From positions 1,550,001 to 1,614,000 of the forward strand of contig NZ_CP139348.1 in assembly GCF_038561965.1 (NCBI RefSeq): a stretch of DNA of 64,000 nucleotides. The letters are read 5' to 3'. This document shows, one piece after another, positions 1-9,384 of this stretch. A model generated the notes under the pieces. That model was not told where the DNA came from. It did no database searches and saw nothing but the letters and a program-made list of their open reading frames with translations. This stretch comes from Stutzerimonas stutzeri. Lineage in GTDB: Bacteria; Pseudomonadota; Gammaproteobacteria; Pseudomonadales; Pseudomonadaceae. Numbering within the stretch: the first letter of the stretch is position 1; each line of letters starts with the position of its first letter. Position numbers and translations under genes: made by a program.

Positions 1-12
1 GGAGGGCGAACC

Positions 13-264
13 ATGACTGACGAACAATCGCAGTCGCTCGTATTCGATGCCGAAGTGGATGCTGTAGGCCTCGACTGTCCGATGCCGCTGCTCAAGGCCA
101 AGCTGGAGTTGAACCGCTTGGCTAGTGGTGCGGTGCTCAAGGTCATCGCCAGCGATCCCGGTTCGCAGCGAGATTTTCGCAGTTTTGCCAAGCTGGCCGG
201 CCATGCGTTGCTGCGTGAGGAGGCCGAGGATGGTCTTTATCGCTACTGGCTGCGCAAGGCCTGA
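13..264 (+). CDS. TusA-family sulfur carrier protein
   Basis: Small cytoplasmic sulfurtransferase-type protein of 83 residues. The family signature CPMP is at residues 22-25, with Cys22 the expected persulfide-carrying residue. A strong ribosome binding site (GGAGGG at positions 1-6) precedes the ATG. TusA proteins pass sulfur for tRNA thiolation or molybdenum cofactor enzymes. The equivalent gene in P. aeruginosa, also located just upstream of an AI-2E-type permease and bcp, has been linked to molybdenum cofactor and nitrate metabolism, so that role is more likely here than classic TusA; this is inference from gene order. The permease follows 21 bases downstream, probably in one transcript. 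Confidence 0.9.
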   Translation: MTDEQSQSLVFDAEVDAVGLDCPMPLLKAKLELNRLASGAVLKVIASDPGSQRDFRSFAKLAGHALLREEAEDGLYRYWLRKA

Positions 265-285
265 CGATTCGCTTCGAGGAAATAC

Positions 286-1356
286 ATGATCAAGGTACTA
301 CGCGGTTGGATGCAGCGTTACTTCTCCGATGAGGAGGCGGTTGTTCTCGCGGTTCTGCTGTTCCTTGCCTTTGCGGCCGTGTTGACGCTCGGCAAGATGC
401 TCGCGCCGGTGTTGGCCGGGCTGGTGCTAGCCTTCCTGATGCAGGGGCTGGTCGGTGCGCTGCAGCGCCTGCGTGTGCCGCACCTTCTGGCGGTCTGGCT
501 GGTGTTCCTGATGTTCATCGGGGTCATGGTGGTGTGCACGCTATTCATCGTGCCACTGCTGTGGCAGCAACTGTTGACCTTGTTCAATGAGCTGCCGCGC
601 ATGCTGGTCGAATGGCAGTCTCTGCTGTTGCTGCTGCCAGAGCGCTATCCGCAGTTGGTAACCGAAGAGCAGGTGCTACGCGGCATCGATTTCATGCGCG
701 GCGAGATCGGTCGTTATGGCCAAGTGGTGCTGACCTCCTCGCTGTCCAGCCTGCCATTGCTGATCGGGTTGATGATCTACCTGGTACTGGTCCCGATCCT
801 GGTGTTCTTCTTCCTGAAGGACAGCGAGCAGATCAGCGGCTGGATCAAGGGCTACCTGCCACGCGAGCGTGGCTTGATCACCCAGGTTTCCCAGGAAATG
901 AACCTGCAGATCGCCAATTACATCCGTGGCAAGGTGATCGAGATACTGATCGTGGCCGTCGTGTCCTACGCGGTCTTTGCTGCTCTGGGGCTCAACTACG
1001 CGGCGCTGATGGCGATGCTGGTGGGGATATCGGTCGTGGTGCCCTATATCGGCGCGACTGTTGTCACCATCCCTATCGCGCTGATTGGGATATTCCAGTG
1101 GGGGCTGGGCGACCAGTTCTTCTACTTGATGGTGGCGTACGCAATCATCCAGACGCTGGACGGTAACGTGCTGGTGCCGCTGCTGTTCTCCGAGGCGGTG
1201 AACCTGCACCCGGTCGCGATCATTTGCGCGGTTCTGTTGTTCGGCGGTCTCTGGGGCTTCTGGGGCGTGTTCTTCGCTATCCCATTGGCGACCCTGTTCA
1301 AGGCTGTTCTCTACGCCTGGCCACGCGAGCCTGCGGTGGTTACTCCCAGCGAATGA
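286..1356 (+). CDS. AI-2E family (PerM-like) membrane permease
   Basis: A 356-residue inner-membrane protein with about eight hydrophobic segments, matching the length and layout of the AI-2E/PerM family: two N-terminal helices, a soluble loop around residues 95-140, then a dense helical C-terminal half with the family-typical PYIGA and DGNVLVP stretches. The ATG follows the ribosome binding site GAGGAAA. Family members have been proposed to export autoinducer-2 or to act as cation/proton antiporters; the substrate cannot be read from sequence. It is probably cotranscribed with the sulfur carrier gene and ends at a strong terminator shared with the convergent bcp gene. Confidence 0.88.
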   Translation: MIKVLRGWMQRYFSDEEAVVLAVLLFLAFAAVLTLGKMLAPVLAGLVLAFLMQGLVGALQRLRVPHLLAVWLVFLMFIGVMVVCTLFIVPLLWQQLLTLFNELPRMLVEWQSLLLLLPERYPQLVTEEQVLRGIDFMRGEIGRYGQVVLTSSLSSLPLLIGLMIYLVLVPILVFFFLKDSEQISGWIKGYLPRERGLITQVSQEMNLQIANYIRGKVIEILIVAVVSYAVFAALGLNYAALMAMLVGISVVVPYIGATVVTIPIALIGIFQWGLGDQFFYLMVAYAIIQTLDGNVLVPLLFSEAVNLHPVAIICAVLLFGGLWGFWGVFFAIPLATLFKAVLYAWPREPAVVTPSE

Positions 1357-1365
1357 GCTAAGCGA

Positions 1366-1391
1366 GGGGCTGGCTGAGCCAGCCCTTTTTT
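1366..1391. terminator. Terminator between perM-like gene and bcp
   Basis: An 8-bp perfect stem (GGGCTGGC, loop TGA, GCCAGCCC) is followed by six T residues on the + strand. It lies ten bases after the permease stop codon and immediately before the end of the convergent bcp gene. Confidence 0.85.
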
Positions 1392-1863
1392 ATGCTTCGT
1401 TCAATGCCTGTGCTGCTTGAAGCACCGCTTCCACATGGCCTGGCACTTTCACGCCACGCCATTCCCGACGCAACACGCCGTTGCGGTCGATGAGGAAGGT
1501 GCTGCGGTCCACGCCGAGATACTCCTTGCCGTAGAGCTTCTTCTGCTTGATCACGTCGAACAGCTGGCACAGCTGCTCGTCCTTGTCGCTGACCAGCTCG
1601 AACGGGAAGCCTTGCTTGGTGCGGAAGTTCTCGTGAGTTTTCAGGCTGTCGCGCGAGACGCCGAAAATCAGCGTGTTGGCGGCCAGGAAGGCTGGGTGAT
1701 GATCGCGAAAGCCTTGTCCTTCGGTCGTACAACCTGGCGTGTTGTCTTTCGGATAGAAGTACAGCACGACTTGCCTGCCATCCAGCGATGCGAGATCGAT
1801 CAATTGGCTGCTGGTGGCCTGGACTTGGAAGGGCGGAACGGGGTGATCGATTTCAACGGCCAT
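1390..1863 (-). CDS. bcp: Thiol peroxidase, Bcp/PrxQ family
   Basis: Thioredoxin-dependent peroxiredoxin of 157 residues that reduces peroxides in the cytoplasm. The peroxidatic Cys45 lies in the TPGCTTE motif after the FYPKDNT strand, the normal active-site context. The start MAVEIDHP matches the usual family N-terminus; the longer open frame upstream runs into gcvR and is not used. E. coli Bcp has a resolving cysteine five residues after the active one, but here that position is Gln50. The only other cysteine is Cys99, so the enzyme is either 1-Cys or uses an unusual partner. It lies 17 bases after gcvR and is probably cotranscribed with it. Confidence 0.93.
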   Translation of the reverse strand: MAVEIDHPVPPFQVQATSSQLIDLASLDGRQVVLYFYPKDNTPGCTTEGQGFRDHHPAFLAANTLIFGVSRDSLKTHENFRTKQGFPFELVSDKDEQLCQLFDVIKQKKLYGKEYLGVDRSTFLIDRNGVLRREWRGVKVPGHVEAVLQAAQALNEA

Positions 1864-1880
1864 ATTGGCTCCTGTTTCGG

Positions 1881-2441
1881 CTATGGGTTCTGCGGACGCC
1901 ATGGCTCGATCAGCGCATCGAGATTGAGTGCGTCGGCGAAATCCAGGAACTGGTCGCGCAGCCAGCTGATCTGCGTGCCGGCCGGCAGCGTGACGGTTAG
2001 CGTGGCGTTGAGCATGGTCCCGCCAGTTTGCGGTGCCTGATAGGTATCGCAAGTCAGGCTCTCCAGCTCGACGAGGTGGTCGATGAAGAACTGACACAGT
2101 TCATTGAGGATGTCGGGACGAAAGGCGGCGCTCACATAAGCCACGTACGGCAGCGCTTGCGGCCGGATTTCCAACGCTTCGCTGCGTACGACGTTGGCGG
2201 TGAAGGCGTGCTTCTTCGCCAAGCCTGGCAGGGTGGTCTCCATCCGGGCCAGCGCGTCCCAGCTGCCAGTGACTTCCAGAACCAGCGCACTGCATTCACC
2301 GTGACGGGTCAGTCGCGTGCTGACGACAGCGCAGCGGTTCTCGTTGGCGGCCCGGCAGAGCACATTGGTCAGCTCCATTGGGTTGGCGCCGAGAGCGCTG
2401 ATGACGAGAAATTGTTCGCGGGGTAGAGGGGGGGTGGACAT
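1881..2441 (-). CDS. gcvR: Glycine cleavage system transcriptional repressor-like ACT protein
   Basis: A 186-residue protein made of two ACT-type modules (about residues 5-85 and 95-175), the arrangement of GcvR. In E. coli GcvR binds glycine and antagonises GcvA at the gcvTHP promoter; it has no DNA-binding domain of its own. The start chosen (MSTPPLPR) has an AGGA ribosome binding site at the right distance, whereas the longer frame begins in the dapA promoter region. The gene is divergent from dapA and precedes bcp, as I recall for P. aeruginosa. No GcvA-binding target is seen in this window. Confidence 0.87.
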   Translation of the reverse strand: MSTPPLPREQFLVISALGANPMELTNVLCRAANENRCAVVSTRLTRHGECSALVLEVTGSWDALARMETTLPGLAKKHAFTANVVRSEALEIRPQALPYVAYVSAAFRPDILNELCQFFIDHLVELESLTCDTYQAPQTGGTMLNATLTVTLPAGTQISWLRDQFLDFADALNLDALIEPWRPQNP

Positions 2442-2656
2442 GCAGCATTCCTGGCGGTGGTGAATCGGTCGGCCAGCCAAGCCGAAAACGGCTAAGGGTA
2501 GCGAAAAGTGAGGGCGGAGGGAATGCGCGCTGCCCGATGGAGGCCTTTTCGGGTGGCGTCGATATGCTTCGTGCGGCGTGCTTCACGCTACTCGCAAAGC
2601 GCTGGGGAGCCTTGTACCATTACGCCTCTTTTTATCTATCCGGCAGGAGTGGTTGC

Positions 2657-3535
2657 ATGATTGCGGGCAGTATGGTGGCGCTGGTCACGCCCATGGATGC
2701 GCAAGGCGGTCTGGACTGGGACAGCCTGAGCAAACTGGTGGACTTCCATTTGCAGGAAGGCACCAATGCAATCGTTGCTGTCGGAACTACGGGTGAGTCG
2801 GCCACGCTGAGCGTCGCCGAGCACATCGAGGTGATCCGGCGCGTTGTCGATCAGGTCAACGGCCGTATCCCGGTCATCGCCGGAACGGGTGCCAACTCTA
2901 CCAGTGAAGCCGTCGAGCTGACCGAAAACGCCAAGACTGCCGGTGCGGATGCCTGCCTGCTGGTGACCCCGTACTACAACAAGCCGACCCAGGAAGGCCT
3001 GTACCTGCACTTCAAGCATATCGCTGAAGCCGTGGCGATTCCGCAGATCCTCTACAACGTGCCCGGTCGTACTGTGTGCGACATGCTGCCGGATACGGTC
3101 GAGCGACTGGCCAAGATAGCCAACATCATCGGTATCAAAGAGGCCACGGGCGACCTCAAGCGCGGCCAGGAAGTGCTGGATCGCGTCAGCAAGGATTTCC
3201 TCGTCTATTCGGGCGATGACCCCACCGCTGTCGAGTTGATGCTGATGGGCGGCAAGGGCAACATTTCGGTCACGGCGAACGTGGCGCCGCGCGCCATGAG
3301 CGACCTCTGCGCTTCGGCGATGGCAGGCGATGCCGCCACTGCCCGTGCGATCAACGAGCGTTTGATGCCGCTGCATCGCGCTCTGTTCCTGGAAGCCAAC
3401 CCGATCCCGGTCAAGTGGGCATTGCACGAGATGGGCCTGATGGGCAATGGCATCCGTCTGCCACTGACCTGGCTTAGCCAGAGCTTCCAGGAACCGCTGC
3501 GCCAGGCGATGCGCCAAACCGGCGTGCTGGCTTAA
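2657..3535 (+). CDS. dapA: 4-hydroxy-tetrahydrodipicolinate synthase
   Basis: Condenses pyruvate with aspartate semialdehyde, the committed step of the diaminopimelate/lysine pathway. The 292-residue length is the family norm. Key residues are all present: Thr44 and Thr45 in GTTGES, Tyr107, Tyr133, Arg138 and the Schiff-base Lys161 in GIKEATGD. The start [10 protein letters not shown] is set by the ribosome binding site CAGGAG; the open frame extends 40 codons further upstream but without similarity to the family. bamC follows 16 bases downstream, the same dapA-bamC arrangement as in E. coli. Confidence 0.97.
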   Translation: MIAGSMVALVTPMDAQGGLDWDSLSKLVDFHLQEGTNAIVAVGTTGESATLSVAEHIEVIRRVVDQVNGRIPVIAGTGANSTSEAVELTENAKTAGADACLLVTPYYNKPTQEGLYLHFKHIAEAVAIPQILYNVPGRTVCDMLPDTVERLAKIANIIGIKEATGDLKRGQEVLDRVSKDFLVYSGDDPTAVELMLMGGKGNISVTANVAPRAMSDLCASAMAGDAATARAINERLMPLHRALFLEANPIPVKWALHEMGLMGNGIRLPLTWLSQSFQEPLRQAMRQTGVLA

Positions 3536-3551
3536 CAACAAAGGAATACGC

Positions 3552-4649
3552 ATGAAGCGACTGGCCGGATTCTCGACCCTTGCCCTGATGATCTCTGCAA
3601 CCAGTGGCTGCGGCTGGCTGTGGGGCGACGATGGATATTTCCGCGACCGCGGCAGCGACTACCTTTCGGCCCGCCAGACTGCTCCGATGCAGGTTGCCGT
3701 GGATGGTGAGGTCCGCCCGCTCGATCCGCTGCTGCCGGTCCCTCGTCAGGTTGCCGACAGCAGCCATGCTGGCAAGTACGAAGTGCCGCGTCCCCAGCGC
3801 TTGCAGGTTGCTGCGGATATCAGTGATTTCAGCGTGCAGTCCTCCGCTGATTCCCGTTGGCTGGTAGCGCAATACGCACCCGCTCAGGTGTGGATCGCCG
3901 CGCGGCAGTTCTTCACCGATAAGGGCTTCAGCATCGCTGACGAGCGCCGCCAGACCGGCGAGTTCGCCACGGCCTGGCAGGCCGCCGCGGGGCTGGACGA
4001 AGCGTTGGTGCGTAACCTGGGCATTCAGGATGGCGAAACACGCGTGCGAGTTCGCGTCGAGCCCGGCGTGCAGCGCAACACCAGCGAGATCTTCGTGGTT
4101 AGCGTCAAGCGTCCTGCCGGCAGCACTGCCGATGTGGCGTGGCCTGAAACCTCAAGCAACAAGGAGCTCGATCGGGTGCTGCTCGATGAGCTGCAGGCGA
4201 GCCTGAACCGCAGTGCCCGCCAGGGTGGCTCCGTATCGCTGCTGGCCGAGCGCGACTTCGACGCACCAAGCCGCGTTAACCTGACCCAGGACGGTAGCGG
4301 CAATCCGCTGCTGCAGCTCGACAGCGATTTCGACCGAGCCTGGTCGAGCATCGGTCGTGCGCTCCAGGCGGCAGACGTGCGGGTCGACGACCTGGACCGC
4401 AGCCTGGGTGTTTACTACGTGAATTTGAGCGAGCGGGCCAACGATCCAGACGACAAGCCCGGTTTCTTCAGTCGCCTGTTTGGCGGCGCGGACAAAGACG
4501 ACATCGAGGCGCGGGCCGAGCGCTATCAGGTGCGCCTGACACGTGCCGGTAATGGCGTCCAGGTAACCCTGGACAAGAGCATCGACACCGTCGCGCCAGC
4601 TGACGTAGCTCGCCGAGTGCTCGGTCTGATCAAGGACAACCTGGGCTGA
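3552..4649 (+). CDS. bamC: Outer membrane assembly lipoprotein BamC
   Basis: Non-essential lipoprotein of the BAM complex that inserts beta-barrel proteins in the outer membrane. A signal peptide ends in a lipobox with acylated Cys20 (SATSGC). An unstructured N-terminal stretch (21-90), which wraps BamD in the known complex, is followed by two helix-grip domains (about 95-215 and 235-360). Length 365 is close to E. coli BamC (344). The gene directly follows dapA, the classic pairing, and ends before a hairpin and purC. Confidence 0.92.
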   Translation: MKRLAGFSTLALMISATSGCGWLWGDDGYFRDRGSDYLSARQTAPMQVAVDGEVRPLDPLLPVPRQVADSSHAGKYEVPRPQRLQVAADISDFSVQSSADSRWLVAQYAPAQVWIAARQFFTDKGFSIADERRQTGEFATAWQAAAGLDEALVRNLGIQDGETRVRVRVEPGVQRNTSEIFVVSVKRPAGSTADVAWPETSSNKELDRVLLDELQASLNRSARQGGSVSLLAERDFDAPSRVNLTQDGSGNPLLQLDSDFDRAWSSIGRALQAADVRVDDLDRSLGVYYVNLSERANDPDDKPGFFSRLFGGADKDDIEARAERYQVRLTRAGNGVQVTLDKSIDTVAPADVARRVLGLIKDNLG

Positions 4650-4679
4650 GCGAAAGCCGCCCTGCAACACGACACGGAT

Positions 4680-4703
4680 AGGCGAAACCTCAAGGTTTCG
4701 CCT
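4680..4703 (+). terminator. Hairpin after bamC
   Basis: An 11-bp perfect inverted repeat (AGGCGAAACCT, two-base centre, AGGTTTCGCCT) lies 30 bases after bamC and is followed by a T-rich stretch GTTTCGTTTCT. It probably terminates or attenuates the dapA-bamC transcript ahead of purC, though the T tract is interrupted. Confidence 0.6.
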
Positions 4704-4744
4704 GTTTCGTTTCTGCCGACCTGCCAACCCGCGGAAGTTTTCGT

Positions 4745-5614
4745 ATGACCACTCCCACCGCCCTCAGCCTGAAGAAGATCTATTCGGGCAAGGTACGTGA
4801 TCTCTACGAGATCGACGATAAACGCATGCTCATGGTCGCCACCGATCGCCTTTCGGCCTTCGACGTGATTCTTGCTGAGCCGATTCCGGAGAAGGGCAAG
4901 ATCCTCACCGCCATCTCCAACTTCTGGTTCGACAAGCTTGCGGGCTTGATCCCCAATCACTTCACTGGCGACAAGGTCGAAGATGTGGTGCCGGCTGCCG
5001 AGTTGCCGCTGGTGGAAGGGCGTGCCGTAGTGGCCAAGCGTCTCAAACCGGTAGCGGTGGAGGCGATTGTGCGTGGCTACATCGTCGGCTCCGGCTGGAA
5101 GGAATACCAAAAGAGCGGCACGGTTTGCGGCATCCAGCTCCCGGCCGGTTTGAAGGAAGCTGCCAAGCTGCCGCAGCCGATCTTCACACCTTCGACCAAG
5201 GCTGCCGTGGGCGACCACGACGAGAACATCTCGTTCGAGCAGTGCGAAGCGATCATCGGCAAGGAGCTCGCTGCTCAGGTGCGCGACGTATCCATCGCCC
5301 TGTACAGCGCTGCGGTCGAATACGCGGCCACGCGGGGCATCATCATCGCCGACACCAAATTCGAATTCGGTCTGGATGAAGATGGCACACTGACGCTGAT
5401 GGACGAAGTGCTGACGCCCGACTCCAGCCGCTTCTGGCCGGCCGACAGCTACGAAGAAGGTAAGAACCCGCCGAGCTTCGACAAGCAGTTCGTCCGCGAT
5501 TGGCTGGAATCCACCGGCTGGAACAAGCAGCCGCCGGCGCCAGCCGTTCCGGCAGACGTCGCGCAGAAGACTGCGGACAAGTACCGCGAAGCGCTTACCC
5601 GACTGACAGCCTGA
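4745..5614 (+). CDS. purC: SAICAR synthase, long form
   Basis: Phosphoribosylaminoimidazole-succinocarboxamide synthase of purine biosynthesis; it joins aspartate to CAIR using ATP. The N-terminal SGKVRDLYE motif (nucleotide binding), TDRLSAFD near residue 35, GSGWKEYQ near 117 and the C-terminal [13 protein letters not shown] stretch are typical. At 289 residues it belongs to the long class found in beta-proteobacteria and fungi. The P. aeruginosa enzyme as I remember it is the short, 236-residue class, although its gene lies at the same site after bamC. The metallo-hydrolase gene I recall between bamC and purC in P. aeruginosa is absent. Confidence 0.95.
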   Translation: MTTPTALSLKKIYSGKVRDLYEIDDKRMLMVATDRLSAFDVILAEPIPEKGKILTAISNFWFDKLAGLIPNHFTGDKVEDVVPAAELPLVEGRAVVAKRLKPVAVEAIVRGYIVGSGWKEYQKSGTVCGIQLPAGLKEAAKLPQPIFTPSTKAAVGDHDENISFEQCEAIIGKELAAQVRDVSIALYSAAVEYAATRGIIIADTKFEFGLDEDGTLTLMDEVLTPDSSRFWPADSYEEGKNPPSFDKQFVRDWLESTGWNKQPPAPAVPADVAQKTADKYREALTRLTA

Positions 5615-5697
5615 TCGGGACAAGTGAACGGACTCGCCAGTGCCTGTCACGGTAAGCGCAAGAGATTGAAAACGGATAAAAATCTGTGCAGTTGGGG

Positions 5698-5726
5698 TTC
5701 GACAAACTCAATCCAGCTGCTATGAT
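5698..5726 (+). promoter_or_regulatory. Promoter of tRNA-Ser
   Basis: A -35 element TTCGAC (5698-5703) and -10 element TATGAT (5721-5726) are separated by 17 bases. The -10 is followed by GCGCGCC, a GC-rich discriminator typical of stringently controlled stable-RNA promoters. Confidence 0.7.
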
Positions 5727-5736
5727 GCGCGCCGCT

Positions 5737-5826
5737 GGAGAGATGCCGGAGTGGCCGAACGGGACGGATTCGAAATCCGTTGTACCCTCGCGGGTACCTA
5801 GGGTTCAAATCCCTATCTCTCCGCCA
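5737..5826 (+). tRNA. tRNA-Ser (anticodon CGA)
   Basis: A 90-base class II tRNA. The acceptor stem GGAGAGA pairs with TCTCTCC, the anticodon loop is TTCGAAA with anticodon CGA (reads UCG), a long variable arm follows, the T loop is GGTTCAAATCC and CCA is encoded at 5824-5826. A terminator lies 15 bases downstream. No integrase or duplicated 3' end of the tRNA was seen nearby. Confidence 0.96.
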
Positions 5827-5840
5827 TTACATAAAGCCTA

Positions 5841-5874
5841 AACCCTCGAACTCGCCAGAGTTCGGGGGTTTTTG
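5841..5874 (+). terminator. Terminator of tRNA-Ser
   Basis: An inverted repeat with arms CCCTCGAACTC and GAGTTCGGGGG (one G-T mismatch region, four-base loop) is followed by a run of T residues. Confidence 0.8.
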
Positions 5875-6005
5875 CTTTTAGGTGCCGCCAATTGCTCTGC
5901 AATGGGCTGGCTTGTCCCAGGTCTATGCTCGACGAGCGTCCGCGAACTACCTGCAGACGGCACAGGGACCATTGCATTGCGCGAAGCAAAGCGAAGAGGA
6001 GGGTG

Positions 6006-8372
6006 ATGTCGCAGGAACAGCGGGGCTTCATCCTGACCCGGCACTGGCGCGATACGCCAGACGGCACCGAGGTCAGTTTCTGGCTTGCTACTGATGAAGG
6101 GGCACGGCTGGTGCGTGTGCCGCATCAGCATTCGGTTGCGTTCATTCCCGAGGAGCAGCGCGCGCTCGCAGAGTCGCTCTTGCGTCGCGAGCGTGACGCC
6201 GAGCTGCGGCCGCTGACACTATGCGACTTCCGCCATCGGCCGGTGATGGGGTTGTATTGCCGGTCATACCGACGCTTGCTGGATTGTGCTCGGTTGCTGC
6301 GTGAGGCTGGGATTGATGTCTACGAGTCTGATATCCGTCCGCCCGAACGCTATTTGATGGAGCGGTTCATCACCGCGCCGGTGTCGTTCACGGACACGCC
6401 TGTTGGTGGCGGCGCTCCGATCAATGCTCCACTCAAGCCGGCGCCGGACTACCGCCCGGCGCTCAGACTGGTCTCGCTGGATATCGAAACCACATCCCGT
6501 GGCGATCTCTATTCCATTGCCCTGGAGGGCTGCGGTCAGCGCCAGGTCTATATGCTCGGACCGGAAAACAGCCAGGGCAGCGCCGTCGATTTTTCGCTGG
6601 AATACTGCGAAACCCGAAGCCAGTTACTCGAACGGCTGAACGCCTGGTTCGCCGAGCACGATCCCGACGCCGTGATTGGCTGGAATCTGGTGCAGTTCGA
6701 TCTGCGCGTGTTGCACGAGCATTCTCAGCGGCTGCAGGTCCCATTGCGCCTGGGTCGGGGTGGCGAAGAGGTGGAATGGCGCGAGCATGGCGGGCGCGGC
6801 AATCACTTTTTCGCCGCAGCAGCGGGGCGGTTGATCATTGATGGCATCGAGGCGCTGCGCTCAGCGACCTGGAGTTTTTCCTCGTTCAGTCTGGAGAACG
6901 TCGCGCAAACACTGTTGGGCGAAGGGAAAGCGATCGACAATCCCTATCAGCGAATGGCGGAAATCGATCGCATGTTCGCCGAGGACAAGCCGGCCCTGGC
7001 GCGTTACAACCTCAAGGATTGTGAGCTGGTAACACGCATTTTCGCCCACACGGAATTGCTGACGTTTCTTCTCGAGCGCGCCACCGTGACCGGCTTGGCC
7101 GCGGATCGCAGTGGCGGCTCAGTCGCTGCGTTCGAACACCTGTACATGCCGCTGATGCACCGCCAAGGCTTCGTGGCGCCTAATCTCGGTGAACGTCAGG
7201 CCGAAGCCAGCCCAGGCGGCTTCGTGATGAACTCGCAGCCGGGGTTGTACGAGTCCGTATTGGTGCTTGATTACAAGAGTCTCTATCCCTCGATCATTCG
7301 CACCTTTCTCATTGACCCGGTGGGGTTGATCGAGGGGCTGCGTCACCCGACCGACGAGGAGTCGATCCCCGGCTTTCGCGGGGCGCACTTCTCACGCACC
7401 CGGCACTGCCTGCCGGCAATCGTGGAGCGCGTCTGGGAAGGTCGCGAAACGGCGAAGCGTGAGCACAACAAGCCGTTGTCGCAGGCCCTGAAAATCATCA
7501 TGAATGCGTTCTACGGGGTGCTTGGTTCTAGTGGCTGTCGCTTCTTCGATACGCGGTTGGCCTCGTCCATCACCCTGCGCGGCCACGAGATCATGCGGCA
7601 CACGCGGGAATTGATCGAGGCGCAGGGGCACGCGGTGATTTATGGCGATACCGATTCCACGTTCGTCTGGCTGCGCAAGGCGCATTCGGATGACGAGGCT
7701 GCGAGGATCGGCCAAGAGCTGGTGCGGCACATCAACGGCTGGTGGCGTAAACATCTGCAGACCGAGTTGGGCTTGGCCAGCGCATTGGAGCTGCAGTACG
7801 AAACCCATTTCCGGCGTTTTCTGATGCCGACCATTCGTGGCGCGGAGGAGGGCAGCAAGAAGCGCTATGCCGGCCTGGTCACGCGCCCGGACGGCAGTGA
7901 CGGCATGGTTTTCAAGGGTCTGGAGACCGTACGCACGGACTGGTCACCCTTGGCGCAGCGCTTTCAGCAGGAGTTGTACCAACGCATCTTTCACCGCCAG
8001 CCGCACCAGGATTACGTCCGTGATTATGTGCGGCGCACGCTGGCCGGTGAGCTGGATGAGCTGCTGATCTATCGCAAGCGCCTGCGCCGGCGGCTCGATG
8101 ACTACCAGCGCAACGTGCCGCCGCATGTGCGGGCAGCGCGCCTGGCGGATGACTACAACGACCGCCAGGGCCGGCCGCGGCAATACCAGAACGGCGGCTG
8201 GATCAGCTATCTGATCACGGTCGCAGGGCCCGAACCGTTGGAGACGCGGTCATCGCCCATCGACTATGACCATTATGTGTCGCGACAACTGCAGCCGGTG
8301 GCGGACGCGATACTGCCATTCGTGGGCGATAACTTCGCTTCGCTGGTCGATGGACAGCTCGGGTTGTTCTGA
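6006..8372 (+). CDS. polB: DNA polymerase II (family B)
   Basis: Repair and translesion polymerase of 788 residues (E. coli Pol II 783). All catalytic motifs are visible: exonuclease motifs [18 protein letters not shown] and YNLKDCELV; polymerase motif [11 protein letters not shown], motif [10 protein letters not shown] and motif C YGDTDS. So both proofreading and polymerase activities should be intact. The start MSQEQRGF is chosen for the ribosome binding site GAGGAGGG five bases upstream; an upstream in-frame ATG at 5892 lacks one. In E. coli polB is an SOS gene, but I did not find a convincing LexA box (CTGT-N8-ACAG) upstream. Confidence 0.96.
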   Translation: MSQEQRGFILTRHWRDTPDGTEVSFWLATDEGARLVRVPHQHSVAFIPEEQRALAESLLRRERDAELRPLTLCDFRHRPVMGLYCRSYRRLLDCARLLREAGIDVYESDIRPPERYLMERFITAPVSFTDTPVGGGAPINAPLKPAPDYRPALRLVSLDIETTSRGDLYSIALEGCGQRQVYMLGPENSQGSAVDFSLEYCETRSQLLERLNAWFAEHDPDAVIGWNLVQFDLRVLHEHSQRLQVPLRLGRGGEEVEWREHGGRGNHFFAAAAGRLIIDGIEALRSATWSFSSFSLENVAQTLLGEGKAIDNPYQRMAEIDRMFAEDKPALARYNLKDCELVTRIFAHTELLTFLLERATVTGLAADRSGGSVAAFEHLYMPLMHRQGFVAPNLGERQAEASPGGFVMNSQPGLYESVLVLDYKSLYPSIIRTFLIDPVGLIEGLRHPTDEESIPGFRGAHFSRTRHCLPAIVERVWEGRETAKREHNKPLSQALKIIMNAFYGVLGSSGCRFFDTRLASSITLRGHEIMRHTRELIEAQGHAVIYGDTDSTFVWLRKAHSDDEAARIGQELVRHINGWWRKHLQTELGLASALELQYETHFRRFLMPTIRGAEEGSKKRYAGLVTRPDGSDGMVFKGLETVRTDWSPLAQRFQQELYQRIFHRQPHQDYVRDYVRRTLAGELDELLIYRKRLRRRLDDYQRNVPPHVRAARLADDYNDRQGRPRQYQNGGWISYLITVAGPEPLETRSSPIDYDHYVSRQLQPVADAILPFVGDNFASLVDGQLGLF

Positions 8373-8444
8373 CTTCGTCGGGCCGCGGCATCGATGTCGT
8401 GTCGGGTCGGTCGTATGTGGAGTGACCATCGACGGAGCTCCGAC

Positions 8445-8753
8445 ATGTATCTGATCCAGCTGCTGCTACCGCTCTATGACAATGATCAGCAAGCGCTGCC
8501 GAAATCGCTGTTCGGCATGGTGAGCGATGAGCTCATCGAGCACTTCGGCGGCCTGACCACATATTCGCGAGCGCCGGCGAGTGGTTACTGGCTGGAGGAC
8601 GGAGACAATGCCGTTCACGACGAATCGGTGGTCTACGAGGTCATGGTCGATGAGCTGGACAGGAGCTGGTGGGCCGATTACCGCGCCGAGCTGGAGCGCC
8701 GGTTTCGGCAGGAGATGCTGGTGATTCGGGCACATGCTCTGATGCTGCTGTAG
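8445..8753 (+). CDS. Conserved hypothetical protein
   Basis: A 102-residue soluble acidic protein (MYLIQLLLPLYDN start) preceded by a good ribosome binding site (CGGAG). The sequence has a beta-alpha-like pattern: an N-terminal strand, a helix containing LFGMVSDELIEHFGG, and a C-terminal amphipathic helix. I recognise similar short proteins from pseudomonads but no named function. It follows polB by 72 bases in the same direction and may be cotranscribed. An upstream ATG at 8394 in the same frame lacks a ribosome binding site. Confidence 0.72.
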   Translation: MYLIQLLLPLYDNDQQALPKSLFGMVSDELIEHFGGLTTYSRAPASGYWLEDGDNAVHDESVVYEVMVDELDRSWWADYRAELERRFRQEMLVIRAHALMLL

Positions 8754-8771
8754 GCACTGTCGCCAACAGCT

Positions 8772-8792
8772 ATGGCCGGCGGGCCCGGCCAT
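8772..8792. terminator. Hairpin between convergent genes
   Basis: An 8-bp perfect stem (ATGGCCGG / CCGGCCAT) with a five-base loop lies between the ends of the convergent hypothetical gene and ydbL. There is no T tract, so termination is only likely. Confidence 0.45.
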
Positions 8793-8802
8793 CGGTGTTT
8801 AG

Positions 8803-9147
8803 TTACTTGCGGATCCAGTTACCGTTGAGCTGGATGATCTGTCCCGGTGGTGTTTTCTCGATGGCCTTCTTGCCTGCAATGGCTTCCACGTCGCTGACGC
8901 TGATGCCGTTCTGCTTGGCAACACGGTGGTATTCCGCGCGGCGCGCCTGGTTGATCTGGCTGGCGATGTCCTCGGCGTTCTGGCTGGAGCGAACCACTCC
9001 AAGGTAGCCGTCGGGCCTCTCGCCAAGCAGACCGCTGGCCTTGGCGTCGCCCAGGGCGGACATGGCTTCGTTGAGTGTCATGGCTGCTGCGGGCAGGGCC
9101 AGGGCGAGCGCGAACAGCAGGCTCGCCAATTTGAGATAGGTTTTCAT
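8803..9147 (-). CDS. ydbL: YdbL-family periplasmic protein (DUF1318)
   Basis: A 114-residue exported protein: a hydrophobic signal peptide ends near ALPAAA at residues 17-22, and the mature part carries the family sequence with ALGDAKASGLLGERPDGYLG and a C-terminal NGNWIRK. In E. coli YdbL is a periplasmic accessory factor for the YdbH-YnbE bridge and is thought to stop YnbE from multimerising improperly. It is the last gene of the ydbH-ynbE-ydbL operon here, eight bases after ynbE. Confidence 0.9.
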   Translation of the reverse strand: MKTYLKLASLLFALALALPAAAMTLNEAMSALGDAKASGLLGERPDGYLGVVRSSQNAEDIASQINQARRAEYHRVAKQNGISVSDVEAIAGKKAIEKTPPGQIIQLNGNWIRK

Positions 9148-9155
9148 CGTCGTCC

Positions 9156-9347
9156 TCAGAACAGTCCGCTGTCTTGGTTGATGATTGAGTCGAGCTGCTT
9201 GTCTACCCGGATGTAAATCTCGTGTTCGATCTTCACGTTCAGGTTGATGTTGATCGGCTCGTTCGGCACGGCCAGTTCCACCCTCGGCGTACAGGCGCTG
9301 GCAAACAGGGCCAGCAACAGAATGATCAGCGATTGGCGCAACCGCAT
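9156..9347 (-). CDS. ynbE: YnbE-family outer-membrane lipoprotein
   Basis: A 63-residue lipoprotein precursor with lipobox FASAC (Cys19). The mature chain is only about 45 residues and rich in beta-strand sequence (ININLNVKIEHEIYI). In E. coli YnbE stacks on the C-terminus of YdbH to complete an intermembrane bridge for phospholipid movement to the outer membrane. The start MRLRQSLI is supported by the ribosome binding site GGAGAG; a longer frame begins inside ydbH. It starts 37 bases after ydbH. Confidence 0.9.
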   Translation of the reverse strand: MRLRQSLIILLLALFASACTPRVELAVPNEPININLNVKIEHEIYIRVDKQLDSIINQDSGLF

Positions 9348-9384
9348 GGCGGTCTCTCCTGTGTCGGCTTGCGGTTGCATGGCC

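Noticed and set aside
6006..6010. LexA/SOS control of polB
   Set aside because: I looked for CTGT-N8-ACAG between 5827 and 6005 and saw no convincing copy.
5737..8753. Integrated island at the tRNA-Ser gene (polB and hypothetical gene downstream)
   Set aside because: No integrase, no second copy of the tRNA 3' end, and polB has codon use and motifs of a normal core gene.
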